NCBI RefSeq assembly: GCF_040829825.1
Contig: NZ_JBFOLH010000002.1
Direction: 5' to 3' (one strand)
DNA length: 64,000 nucleotides
DNA from: Leadbetterella sp040829825
GTDB taxonomy: Bacteria; Bacteroidota; Bacteroidia; Cytophagales; Spirosomataceae
Both the position numbers and the translations under genes were made by a program. Positions 15,278 through 24,532 of the stretch are shown here, piece after piece (within the stretch, counting starts at the first letter, position 1; every line of letters begins with the position of its first letter). The notes below the pieces were generated by a model. That model saw nothing but the letters and a program-made list of their open reading frames with translations, was not told the DNA's origin and searched no databases.

Positions 15278-17551
15278 ATGAAATATATTTTGACATTCCT
15301 GATTATCCTGACCGGAGGTGCAGTTGTTCTGGGCCAGACCGGCAGCTTGACCGGCAGGGTGGCGGCAGGAGGTAAGCCGCTGGAATCTGCCACTGTTACC
15401 GTGAAAGAGAAAAACCTGGGAACCATAACAGATGAAGAAGGCCGGTTTTTGCTGGCTGAGGTGCCCCTTGGCAAGCAGACCATTGAAGTGAGCCTGATAG
15501 GATACGGACGAGAGATCGTAACCGTGGAGGTGAAGCCGGGGGCAAACGTGGTGAACGATATAGAATTGAAGCCAATAGATCATTCGCTGGAGGAGGTAGT
15601 GATCAGCGGAACGATGAAGGAGGTTTCCCGGCTGGAAAGTCCTGTGCCGGTAGAAGTTTTTACGGCGCGATTCTTTAAATCGAACCCAACGCCTTCGGTA
15701 TTTGACGCTCTGCAGATCGTCAACGGTGTACGGCCACAGGTAAATTGCAACGTATGCAATACCGGTGATATCCACATTAACGGGCTGGAGGGGCCGTATA
15801 CCATGATACTGATTGACGGAATGCCCATTGTAAGTGGCTTGTCTACCGTGTACGGGCTCAGCGGCATTCCACAGGCGCTGATTGAGCGAATGGAAGTAGT
15901 GAAAGGCCCTGCTTCCACGCTTTACGGCAGTGAAGCGGTAGGAGGCCTGATCAACATTATTACCAAAACGCCTCTGAAAGCACCCCGGTTTTCGGCCGAT
16001 GCTTTTGCCACTACCTGGGGAGAGGTCAGCACAGACCTGGCGGGGAAGTTTACATTGGGGGAAAAGACCCGCTCTCTTTTGGGGGTGAATTATTTCAATT
16101 ACCAGAATCCGCTGGATAAGAACCACGATAATTTCACCGACCTTACCCTGCAGAACAGGATATCGGTTTTTAATAAATGGGATTTTCAGCAGAGGCATGG
16201 CCGGGCGCTGTCGGTAGCAGGCAGATACATGTATGAGGACCGCTGGGGCGGCGAAATGAACTGGAACCGCTCGTACCGGGGCGGTGATGAGGTATACGGA
16301 GAAAGCATCTATACCCGCCGCTGGGAGACATTCGGCAATTACAGGCTGTCTTCCCGGTTCAATTTCATGTTCAGCGCTAACTGGCATGACCAGAACAGCG
16401 TGTACGGCAGCACACCTTACCTGGCCAGCCAGGATATCTATTTCGGGCAGCTGACCTGGAGCCGGCAATACAGGGCACATGACCTGCTGGCCGGCCTGGC
16501 TTATCGTTATACGTATTACGACGACAACACCCCGGCCACCTGGGCTGACGGGAGAAACCAGGCCAGCCACACCCATTTGCCGGGTATGTTTCTCCAGGAT
16601 GAGATCAGGCTGAGCTCCCGCCACACCGTTATGCTGGGTACCCGTTACGACTACAACTCGGTACACGGAAATATTTTCTCCCCCCGTATCAACTACAAAT
16701 GGAGCTCTGCCGACCGCTCTACCGTATTCCGGCTGGGCGGAGGCAACGGTTTCCGGGTAGCCAATGTGTTTACAGAAGACCACGCTGCGCTCACCGGGGC
16801 CCGTGAAGTAGTATTCCTGGAAGACCTGAAGCCTGAAACGTCGTGGAATGTAAATGCCAACCTGGTGAAAAAATATTACCTGAAGAGGGGTACCTTCCTG
16901 AACCTGGATGCCACCGCATTTTATACCTGGTTTAACAATAAGATCATCCCGGATTACGACACCGATCCCAATAAGATCATTTACGCCAACCTGGACGGTT
17001 ACGCCGTATCCAAAGGGATATCGCTGAATGCAGACGCCGCTTTTGCCTGTGGCCTGAAGGTTTTACTGGGCGGCACGCTGATGGATGTATACAATACGGA
17101 GGAAGGAACGAAAAAAAGACAGATGTTTGCCGAGCGTTTTACCGCAACCTGGAGTGTAGGGTATACGTTCTCCCGCCAGAAGATCACGCTGGATTATACC
17201 GGAAATCTCTACGGGCCGATGCGTCTGCCGCTCCTGGGTGACCTGGACCCCCGGCCGGAGTACTCGCCCGTGTGGAGCATTCAGAATATACAGGTCACCA
17301 AAAGCTTTAACGACAAATGGGAGATCTACGGGGGCGTTAAAAACCTACTGAACCAGACACCGGCCAGACATGCGCCCTTCCTGATTGCCCGTGCCAATGA
17401 TCCTTTTGACAAGCAGGTGATTTTTGACGGCAACGGATTTCCCGTACCCAACGAAAGCAACCCGTACGGTTTAACCTTTGACCCGTCATACGTCTATGCA
17501 TCCAACCAGGGGATCCGGGGATTCCTGGGGGTGAGGTTTACGGTGAAGTGA
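15278..17551 (+). CDS. TonB-dependent outer-membrane receptor, putative metal uptake
   Basis: 757 residues. A signal peptide (cleavage after VLGQ near 20) is followed by a carboxypeptidase-regulatory-like domain (GSLTGRVAAGGKPLESATVTV, about 22-100). The plug domain (about 115-230) contains the CxxC-bearing block NCNVCNTGDIHINGLEG and ends KGPASTLYGSEAVGGLINIITK. A barrel of about 500 residues ends in LGVRFTVK. The plug cysteine motif is frequent in Bacteroidota receptors that I associate with metal or metal-complex uptake. Adjacency to a CobW gene and the promoter palindrome point to a metal substrate, not identified here. Confidence 0.88.
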   Translation: MKYILTFLIILTGGAVVLGQTGSLTGRVAAGGKPLESATVTVKEKNLGTITDEEGRFLLAEVPLGKQTIEVSLIGYGREIVTVEVKPGANVVNDIELKPIDHSLEEVVISGTMKEVSRLESPVPVEVFTARFFKSNPTPSVFDALQIVNGVRPQVNCNVCNTGDIHINGLEGPYTMILIDGMPIVSGLSTVYGLSGIPQALIERMEVVKGPASTLYGSEAVGGLINIITKTPLKAPRFSADAFATTWGEVSTDLAGKFTLGEKTRSLLGVNYFNYQNPLDKNHDNFTDLTLQNRISVFNKWDFQQRHGRALSVAGRYMYEDRWGGEMNWNRSYRGGDEVYGESIYTRRWETFGNYRLSSRFNFMFSANWHDQNSVYGSTPYLASQDIYFGQLTWSRQYRAHDLLAGLAYRYTYYDDNTPATWADGRNQASHTHLPGMFLQDEIRLSSRHTVMLGTRYDYNSVHGNIFSPRINYKWSSADRSTVFRLGGGNGFRVANVFTEDHAALTGAREVVFLEDLKPETSWNVNANLVKKYYLKRGTFLNLDATAFYTWFNNKIIPDYDTDPNKIIYANLDGYAVSKGISLNADAAFACGLKVLLGGTLMDVYNTEEGTKKRQMFAERFTATWSVGYTFSRQKITLDYTGNLYGPMRLPLLGDLDPRPEYSPVWSIQNIQVTKSFNDKWEIYGGVKNLLNQTPARHAPFLIARANDPFDKQVIFDGNGFPVPNESNPYGLTFDPSYVYASNQGIRGFLGVRFTVK

Positions 17552-17614
17552 TTACAGCCGGAAGCTCGTCTTTCTATGAAGAGTAGGTTTTTCATCAGCT
17601 TGTATCAATACGGC

Positions 17615-18526
17615 CTACAATTCGAGAATTATCCCTTCTTCTGCCACATGAAACCCGTTTTGGAGTACTTCCCGGTACGCCTCGCTGGCGGGGTTGAGCA
17701 ACGGATTGGTATGGTTCAGGTGTATAAAATACACTTTGGCTTTTTCTGCGGCAGGCAGGTTTTTCAGCAGCTTCATGGTTTCTTCAACAAACGGGTGGGG
17801 GATTTCTGACATATCTCTGCCGGGTATCTCGCCGTTTTTAAAGAAGGTGGCGTCCAGCAGCGCATAATCTACCTGCGCCAGCATATCTTCCAGGTTTTTG
17901 TGCCAACGGTCCCATTTGTCAATATCGGGTATGAAAAGGGCCTTCCTTGCGGGGCCGTGAATGATAAAACCCACGGTTTCGGAATATTCGTCCCGGTGAG
18001 GCACCCGTACCGGGGTCACCTGCAGGTTCCGGTTAAGTGTAACCGGCTGATCTTCCTGCATTTCTTTAACCGCTATATTGCTGAGCTTTACCAGCTGTTC
18101 CCAGGGGCCATTGGTCTCCAGGAAGGTTTTGAGTTTAGGCATGGCATATACCGGCATTTTCCTGGCATCAGCCGCCTCCCGCCCCAGGTACATCAGCCCG
18201 GTATAATGCCCGATATGGGCGTGTGTCAGGAAGATGCCGTCTGGTAACGGGCTGCCGGCTTTACCGCTGAGAGCCATCAGGGTTTTTACCTGGGAGGTGA
18301 TATCCGGGGTGGCGTCTAACAGCCAGGCCTGCCCCGTTTCGGCATCGGTCACGCCGATACACGATACCTGCCGCTTTTGGCCGGGCAGCAGGTTTTTACA
18401 GCATTCTTTTTCACAGCCTATCTGCGGATACCCGGCATCCTGCGCGGTGCCCAGAACCACCAGGCGGGCCTGGGAAAAAACCGGAACCTGCACGATCAGG
18501 AGGAGAAGGAGGGCGTATTTAAACAT
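17615..18526 (-). CDS. Secreted PqqB-like metallo-beta-lactamase-fold hydrolase
   Basis: 303 residues with a signal peptide (cleavage after VFSQ near 19). The fold begins LVVLGTAQDAGYPQIGC, typical of the PqqB branch. The metal motif is HAHIGH near residue 103, where canonical HxHxDH has Asp; the Asp position is Gly here. Later histidines are VPHRDEY and FIHLNHTNPL near 276. PqqB proteins take part in PQQ biosynthesis, but no pqqA/C/D/E gene is nearby and this protein is exported, so another hydrolase role is likely. The gap to aguB upstream is filled by a repeat array. Confidence 0.75.
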   Translation of the reverse strand: MFKYALLLLLIVQVPVFSQARLVVLGTAQDAGYPQIGCEKECCKNLLPGQKRQVSCIGVTDAETGQAWLLDATPDITSQVKTLMALSGKAGSPLPDGIFLTHAHIGHYTGLMYLGREAADARKMPVYAMPKLKTFLETNGPWEQLVKLSNIAVKEMQEDQPVTLNRNLQVTPVRVPHRDEYSETVGFIIHGPARKALFIPDIDKWDRWHKNLEDMLAQVDYALLDATFFKNGEIPGRDMSEIPHPFVEETMKLLKNLPAAEKAKVYFIHLNHTNPLLNPASEAYREVLQNGFHVAEEGIILEL

Positions 18527-18530
18527 AGAT

Positions 18531-18628
18531 AGTTCCGAGTAGTGAGTTCCGAGTGATTAGTTCCGAGTAGTGAGTTCCGAGTAGTGAGTTCCGAGTGATT
18601 AGTTCCGAGTGGTGAGTTCCGGGTAGTT
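18531..18628 (+). repeat. Seven-copy 14-bp tandem repeat (AGTTCCGRGT + 4 bases)
   Basis: Seven units of exactly 14 bases: a near-invariant core AGTTCCGAGT (last unit AGTTCCGGGT) alternates with AGTG, GATT, GGTG or AGTT. It fills the space between the aguB stop (18629) and the next start (18526). Related copies occur near 5.7, 7.4, 24.5, 26.0 and 51.0 kb. Confidence 0.95.
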
Positions 18629-19501
18629 TCAATCGCTGTCAATAAACCGTTTTGTAATGGGCGCATAAGAGTCGATCCGCCGGTCGCGCAGGTAAGGCCA
18701 GGTGGTGCGGTAGTATTCCGTTTTGTCAAGGTCTATTTCTTCCACATGTACTTCTTCCCGGTCGTGAGAGGCTTTGTACAGCAGCCGGCCGTGCGGGTTG
18801 GCAATAAACGAGCCGCCCCAGAACTGCTGGTTGGCCTCGGTGCCCACCCGGTTGACCGAAACCACGTAAAGGCCGTTGGCTACGGCATGGCTCCGCTGTA
18901 TGGTTTCCCAGGCATCGTGCTGTTCCCGGTTGATCACGGGGTCTTTTTCGTCCAGGTCCCAGCCAATGGCCGTAGGGTAGAACAGGATCTCGGCTCCCAT
19001 CAGCGAGGTGATACGGGCGGCTTCCGGGTACCACTGGTCCCAGCAGATCAGCACGCCGATGCGGGCAAAACGGGTTTCAAATATTTTATAGCCCAGGTCG
19101 CCGGGGGTGAAATAGAATTTTTCGTAGTAGCCGGGGTCGTCAGGAATGTGCATTTTCCGGTATTTGCCCAGGTAGGAACCGTCGGCATCAATGACGGCTG
19201 TGGTATTGTGGTACAGCCCCTGTGCTCTTTTTTCAAAAAGGGAAGCAATGATCACCACGCCCAGCTCCTGCGCCAGGGGCCGGAGGAGGTCGGTGGTAGG
19301 GCCGGGAATGCTTTCGCCCAGCTTAAAGTTTTCGTGGTCTTCCACGTCGCAGAAGTACAGGGAGGTGAACAGCTCCTGCAGGCATACAATCTGGGCGCCC
19401 TGAGCGGCCGCTTCCCGGATTTTCTCTACGGCTTTCTGCCGGTTGTTGTCTACACTTGCCGAGCAGGTCATCTGAACCACACCTACTTTTACGTTTTTCA
19501 T
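18629..19501 (-). CDS. aguB: N-carbamoylputrescine amidase
   Basis: 290 residues, full length for this nitrilase-superfamily enzyme. The catalytic triad is visible: E43 (CLQELFTS), K116 (KYRKMHIPD) and C153 (LICWDQWYPE). The run DDPGYYEKFYFTPGD after the lysine is characteristic of plant and bacterial N-carbamoylputrescine amidases. The enzyme makes putrescine from N-carbamoylputrescine in the arginine-agmatine route. The usual neighbour, agmatine deiminase aguA, is not in this window. A carboxynorspermidine synthase gene at 30 kb uses polyamine precursors. Confidence 0.9.
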   Translation of the reverse strand: MKNVKVGVVQMTCSASVDNNRQKAVEKIREAAAQGAQIVCLQELFTSLYFCDVEDHENFKLGESIPGPTTDLLRPLAQELGVVIIASLFEKRAQGLYHNTTAVIDADGSYLGKYRKMHIPDDPGYYEKFYFTPGDLGYKIFETRFARIGVLICWDQWYPEAARITSLMGAEILFYPTAIGWDLDEKDPVINREQHDAWETIQRSHAVANGLYVVSVNRVGTEANQQFWGGSFIANPHGRLLYKASHDREEVHVEEIDLDKTEYYRTTWPYLRDRRIDSYAPITKRFIDSD

Positions 19502-19917
19502 CTTGCACTCAATTTTTCCGAAAGATAGGCAAAAAGCCGTGAGCTGTCAGCTATGAGCGGTGAGCTTTTAGCTTTCAGCGGTCGCACAGAGACCGTCGGA
19601 TGCGCCTGTTACGGGTTGAAAGTTTGTTGGCTGAAAGTTGTCAGTCAACAGCTGTTTTGTTTGGCTTAAGGGTGGTCTTCCGGTTTTTTGTATGGAGAAA
19701 AAGGTTTTTTGTTTTAGAAAAATCTGCCGGGTAGGATAATTTTTATAGAAATTATAATAATAAAAATAAAATATGAGTTTTCAATATAAAATATTGTTAT
19801 AATTTATTGAGTCGAAATAAAAGTCTGATAAATTGCATACAAAGTATATTTTGTATTATATAGTTATATTTTTTCAATATATAATACTATTCTTAGAATA
19901 TTTAGGCAGTTTCAAAG
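19502..19917. other. 416-base gap: degenerate repeats then an AT-rich gltB leader
   Basis: 19536-19580 and 19615-19655 carry imperfect copies of a GAGCTnTCAGCTnT-type repeat, with a GGTCGCACAGAGACC inverted repeat between them. From about 19730 to 19910 the sequence is strongly AT-rich (runs such as AATTATAATAATAAAAATAA) and must contain the gltB promoter, but no clean TAnnTTTG element stands out. No ORF is supported. Confidence 0.6.
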
Positions 19918-22900
19918 ATGATGAAGACAAATAAAGGGTTGTACCTTCCTGATTTTGAGCATGATGCATGTGGTATCGGGTTCCGGGCACATTTAAAAGG
20001 AGGGAAATCGCACCAGATCGTAGCAGATGCCATCACCATGCTCGAACGTATGGACCACCGGGGGGCTTGCGGCTGCGATCCGAACACGGGCGACGGCGCC
20101 GGTATACTGCTCCAGATTCCGCACGAATTTCTTTACGATGAATGCCTGGAGCTGGGTTTCCGGCTGCCGAAATACGGTGAATATGCGGTAGGAATGATCT
20201 TTTTTCCTGCAGATGAAAAACAAAGAAACGAATGCCGGGAGATCATCAACCGGAAAGTGGAGAAGCTGGGCTTCGGGCTTTTGGGCTACCGGAAGGTACC
20301 CACCCGCAACGAAACGCTGGGCGAGGAGTCACGTTCGGTAGAGCCCTGTGTGGAGCAGCTGTTTCTCCGGCTCACAGATGCGGACAGCCTCACGTTTGAA
20401 CGAAAGCTTTACGTACTGCGGCAGATCACGACCAAGTTGATTCACGAGTCGGTAGCCGGCTCGGAAGAGAGCTTTTACTACAGTTCGCTGTCGACCAAGA
20501 CCATTTCCTACAAAGGACAGCTGACCACCGATCAGCTGAAATATTATTTTCCTGACATTACCCGGAAAGACGTGATCTCGGCCTTTGCCATTGTGCATTC
20601 CCGTTTTTCCACCAATACCTTTCCGTCCTGGAAGCTGGCCCAGCCTTTCCGGTATATTGCCCATAACGGGGAGATCAATACCGTAAAGGGGAACGTCAAC
20701 TGGATAAAAGCCGGTGAGGCTTCTTTCTGTTCGGAGTTTTTTACCGACAAGGAGATGCAGATGATCCTGCCCATTTGTAATAAGGGAAACTCCGACTCAG
20801 CCCACCTGGATAACGCAATAGAGCTGCTGCACCTTTCAGGCCGCTCCCTGCCCCATGTGATGATGATGCTGATCCCGGAAGCCTGGGAGGAGAACCCCGA
20901 TATGGACCCGGTCCGAAGGGCATTTTATGAGTTCCACTCGTCGGTGATCGAACCGTGGGACGGCCCCGCATCCATTTCCTTTACCGACGGCCGGATCGTG
21001 GGGGCTACCCTCGACCGGAACGGGCTGCGCCCCTCCCGGTACTGGGTTCTGAAAGACGACACCGTGGTGATGGCTTCTGAGGCCGGCGTGCTGGATATTG
21101 ATCCCGCACAGGTACTGTATAAAGGCCGACTTCAACCCGGAAAGATGTTTGTGGTGGATATGGAGCAGGGGCGGATCATCCCCGATGAGGAGCTGAAAGC
21201 GGATATCTGCAGCCGGCAACCGTACCAGCAGTGGCTCGACGAGCACAAGATCATGATCCGCGATCTTCCCGAATCTATCCGGCCGTATACCCAGTACAGC
21301 GAGGAAGGCCTGCTGAAAAGGCAGATTGCTGCCGGCATGACCTCCGAAGACCAGCGCCTGATCCTGACCCCCATGGCTACTACCGGCGGAGAGGCCATCG
21401 GCTCTATGGGCATTGACATTCCGCTGGCGGTGCTGTCAGACCAGAGCCAGCATATCTCGTCTTATTTCAAGCAGCTTTTTGCCCAGGTAACCAACCCGCC
21501 CATCGACTCGATCCGGGAGCGGTCTATCATGTCGCTGATCTCGTTTGTGGGGGCTTCTGAAAATATCCTGTCGGAGTCGCCCAAGCACTGCCGGCAGGTA
21601 CAGCTGGACCAGCCCGTGCTGACCATCCGGCAGTTTGATAAGCTGCGGTTTGTAGACTACGAGGGTTTCCAGGCCAAGACCATCAATACCTATTTTAACG
21701 TGGATACGCCTGATCCGGCCCGGGCGCTGGAGTTTGCCCTGGAGCGGATCTGCCGTTACGCTACAGACGCCATCTATGACGGCTTTGAGATCATTATCCT
21801 CTCAGACCGGGCCATTGATTCTGACCATGCGCCCATACCTTCGTTGCTGGCGGTATCGGCGGTACACCATCACCTGATCCGTAAAGGCCTCCGCGGAAAG
21901 ATCGGCCTGCTGGTAGAGAGCAGCGATATCTGGGAAACCCATCATTTTGCTACGCTGATCGGGTACGGTGCTTCCGGGATATGCCCGTATATTGCCTTTG
22001 AGACCCTTTCCCACATGAACCGGAAGGGGATGATCGCCGGCGAATATACCGATGAGCAATTGTACAAAAATTATATAAAGGCAGTCAATAAGGAGCTGCT
22101 GAAGATCTTCTCTAAAATGGGAATCTCCACGCTGGCCTCTTACCGGGGAGCCCAGATCTTTGAATGTATAGGGCTCGGAAAACCTTTCGTAGACCGCTTC
22201 TTTACAGGAACGGTCTCGCGGATCGGCGGACTGGGCATGGAAGAGATTGCCCGCGAATGCCTGGTGCGGCATACGGTGGCTTTCCCGAAAGTGCCGGTAG
22301 AAAGCGTAAAAAGGCTGGAAACGGGCGGGGTATACCAATGGAAACAGCGGGGCGAGAAGCACCTGTTTAACCCGGATACCATTCACCTGCTGCAGCAAGC
22401 CACCCGCATCGGGGTTTCGGATCAGAAAAGAGGATACGAAATATTTAAAAAATATACCCGCTTAATGAATGAGCAGGCCGATAAGTCGATGACGCTTCGC
22501 AGCCTGCTCAAATTCAAAAATACAAGCCCCGTTCCGTTAGAAGAGGTAGAGCCGGTAGAAAGCATCCTTAAACGTTTTGCTACCGGGGCCATGTCTTTCG
22601 GTTCCATCTCGTGGGAGGCGCATACTACGCTGGCCATTGCCATGAACCGGATCGGCGGAATGTCAAACTCGGGTGAAGGCGGCGAAGACGAAGCCCGTTT
22701 TACCCTGCTGCCCAACGGCGACAGCATGAATTCGCGGGTGAAACAGGTTGCTTCGGGCCGTTTCGGGGTAACCTCCTATTACCTGACCCATGCCGATGAG
22801 CTGCAGATCAAGCTGGCGCAGGGAGCCAAGCCGGGTGAAGGCGGGCAGTTACCCGGCCACAAGGTGGATGAATGGATAGGCCGTGTAAGGCACAGCACAC

Positions 22901-24441
22901 CGGGTGTGGGGCTGATATCGCCGCCACCCCATCACGATATTTATTCGATTGAAGACCTGGCCCAGCTGATCTTTGATCTTAAAAATGCTAACCGGAGGGC
23001 CCGTATATCCGTAAAGCTGGTTTCTGAAGCCGGCGTGGGAACGGTGGCTTCCGGAGTGGCCAAGGCCCATGCCGATGCCGTACTGATTGCCGGGTACGAT
23101 GGCGGCACGGGAGCCAGTCCGCTGTCGTCAATCCGCCATGCGGGCCTGCCCTGGGAGCTGGGCCTGGCAGAAACTCACCAGACCCTGGTCAGGAATAAGC
23201 TGCGGGGCCGGATTACCGTGCAGACCGACGGTCAGATCCGTACCGGCCGTGATATCGTGATAGCTACCCTGCTGGGTGCCGAAGAATACGGTGTGGCCAC
23301 TGCCGCCCTGGTGACCGTAGGCTGTATCATGATGCGGAAATGCCACCTGAATACCTGCCCGGTAGGGGTGGCTACCCAGAATAAAGAATTACGGGCCCTG
23401 TTTTCCGGGCAGCCGGAGCACGTGGTCAATATGTTTACTTACCTGGCTATGGAGGTGCGCGAGATTATGGCCGGACTGGGCTTCCGGACCATCAACGAAA
23501 TGATAGGCCAGAGCCAGTACCTGGCACCCCGGAATCCTAAAGATCACTGGAAACGGAAACATCTCGATCTTTCCCGGATACTGTACCGCGAAGAGGTGGA
23601 TACGGCACTGTACAAGCAGGAAGAACAGGATCACGGGATAGCCGATGTGCTGGATCATACGCTGATCAGGGATGCGCAGGAAGCATTGGATAACCAGGTG
23701 GCGGTAAGGGGCGAATACCGGATCAATAACCTTAACCGTTCTATCGGGGCGATGCTGTCGAACGAAATATCCAGGCGCTACCGGGGCAACGGCCTGAAGC
23801 CCGGAACCATCAGCTACCGGTTTTACGGAACGGCCGGGCAGTCGTTCGGGGCCTTTTCTACCCGCGGTATCCGCTTTGAGCTGGAAGGCGACGCCAACGA
23901 TTACTTTGGCAAGGGCCTTTGCGGGGCCGAGCTGGTGGTGTACCCGCCCCGTTCTTCCACTTTTATTCCTTCCGAAAATATGGCCGTGGGAAATGTGTCT
24001 TTCTACGGTGCCACATCGGGAGAAGCCTATATCCGGGGAATGGCCGGTGAGCGTTTTTGCGTGCGCAATTCAGGTGCCCGGGTGGTGGTAGAAGGAGTAG
24101 GAGATCACGGATGCGAATACATGACCGGGGGTATTGCCGTGATCCTGGGACAAACGGGCCGCAATTTTGCCGCCGGTATGAGTGGCGGTATAGCCTATGT
24201 ATATGATGCTGACGGTTCTTTCGGCACCCGGTGTAACCCGGAAATGGTAGACCTGGATGACCTGACCGCTGAAGACATAGAAACGCTGACCGGCCTGATC
24301 ACCCGCCATTTTGAAAATACGGGCAGCGATGTGGCGCAGGCTATCCTGGAAAACAGGAGCTTCGATCTGGAGAAATTTGTGAAGGTATTCCCCAGGGACT
24401 ACAAGAAGATTTTATTGGAGAAGGAAATTGTGGCGGCGTAA
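19918..24441 (+). CDS. gltB: Glutamate synthase large subunit
   Basis: 1507 residues, full length. A short propeptide precedes the amidotransferase nucleophile C18 (HDACGIGF). The class II glutaminase domain extends to about 400, then the central domain, and the FMN/oxoglutarate domain (FGSISWEAHTTLAIAMNRIGG near 885). The 3Fe-4S cysteines are C1136, C1142 and C1147. The C-terminal GXGXG beta-helix domain starts near 1260. With the small subunit gltD downstream it converts glutamine and 2-oxoglutarate to two glutamates. ATG-ATG at 19918/19921 leaves the exact start open by one residue. Confidence 0.97.
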   Translation: MMKTNKGLYLPDFEHDACGIGFRAHLKGGKSHQIVADAITMLERMDHRGACGCDPNTGDGAGILLQIPHEFLYDECLELGFRLPKYGEYAVGMIFFPADEKQRNECREIINRKVEKLGFGLLGYRKVPTRNETLGEESRSVEPCVEQLFLRLTDADSLTFERKLYVLRQITTKLIHESVAGSEESFYYSSLSTKTISYKGQLTTDQLKYYFPDITRKDVISAFAIVHSRFSTNTFPSWKLAQPFRYIAHNGEINTVKGNVNWIKAGEASFCSEFFTDKEMQMILPICNKGNSDSAHLDNAIELLHLSGRSLPHVMMMLIPEAWEENPDMDPVRRAFYEFHSSVIEPWDGPASISFTDGRIVGATLDRNGLRPSRYWVLKDDTVVMASEAGVLDIDPAQVLYKGRLQPGKMFVVDMEQGRIIPDEELKADICSRQPYQQWLDEHKIMIRDLPESIRPYTQYSEEGLLKRQIAAGMTSEDQRLILTPMATTGGEAIGSMGIDIPLAVLSDQSQHISSYFKQLFAQVTNPPIDSIRERSIMSLISFVGASENILSESPKHCRQVQLDQPVLTIRQFDKLRFVDYEGFQAKTINTYFNVDTPDPARALEFALERICRYATDAIYDGFEIIILSDRAIDSDHAPIPSLLAVSAVHHHLIRKGLRGKIGLLVESSDIWETHHFATLIGYGASGICPYIAFETLSHMNRKGMIAGEYTDEQLYKNYIKAVNKELLKIFSKMGISTLASYRGAQIFECIGLGKPFVDRFFTGTVSRIGGLGMEEIARECLVRHTVAFPKVPVESVKRLETGGVYQWKQRGEKHLFNPDTIHLLQQATRIGVSDQKRGYEIFKKYTRLMNEQADKSMTLRSLLKFKNTSPVPLEEVEPVESILKRFATGAMSFGSISWEAHTTLAIAMNRIGGMSNSGEGGEDEARFTLLPNGDSMNSRVKQVASGRFGVTSYYLTHADELQIKLAQGAKPGEGGQLPGHKVDEWIGRVRHSTPGVGLISPPPHHDIYSIEDLAQLIFDLKNANRRARISVKLVSEAGVGTVASGVAKAHADAVLIAGYDGGTGASPLSSIRHAGLPWELGLAETHQTLVRNKLRGRITVQTDGQIRTGRDIVIATLLGAEEYGVATAALVTVGCIMMRKCHLNTCPVGVATQNKELRALFSGQPEHVVNMFTYLAMEVREIMAGLGFRTINEMIGQSQYLAPRNPKDHWKRKHLDLSRILYREEVDTALYKQEEQDHGIADVLDHTLIRDAQEALDNQVAVRGEYRINNLNRSIGAMLSNEISRRYRGNGLKPGTISYRFYGTAGQSFGAFSTRGIRFELEGDANDYFGKGLCGAELVVYPPRSSTFIPSENMAVGNVSFYGATSGEAYIRGMAGERFCVRNSGARVVVEGVGDHGCEYMTGGIAVILGQTGRNFAAGMSGGIAYVYDADGSFGTRCNPEMVDLDDLTAEDIETLTGLITRHFENTGSDVAQAILENRSFDLEKFVKVFPRDYKKILLEKEIVAA

Positions 24442-24444
24442 TTT

Positions 24445-24522
24445 AAGAATTGACAATGAACAATTGACAAATATTGGTGACAGGTGGGAACTCACTCGGA
24501 ACTAAATACCTGGTACTATTAT
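24445..24522. repeat. Two kinds of degenerate repeats between gltB and gltD
   Basis: GAATTGACAATGAACAATTGACAAAT (24447-24472) is a copy of an AATTGACAA-type intergenic repeat also seen at 54236-54256. It is followed by GGGAACTCACTCGGAACTAA (24486-24505), a member of the AGTTCCGRGT family in reverse orientation. No terminator is evident, so gltB and gltD are probably still co-transcribed. Confidence 0.6.
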
Positions 24523-24532
24523 ATATACAAAC

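Noticed and set aside
15236..16783. 515-codon ORF antisense to the TonB receptor
   Set aside because: Long because of GC-rich codon use; the receptor frame has full family motifs and this one has none.
18531..18628. Possible CRISPR array
   Set aside because: Units are 14 bases with 4-base variable parts; there are no spacers of CRISPR length and no cas genes.
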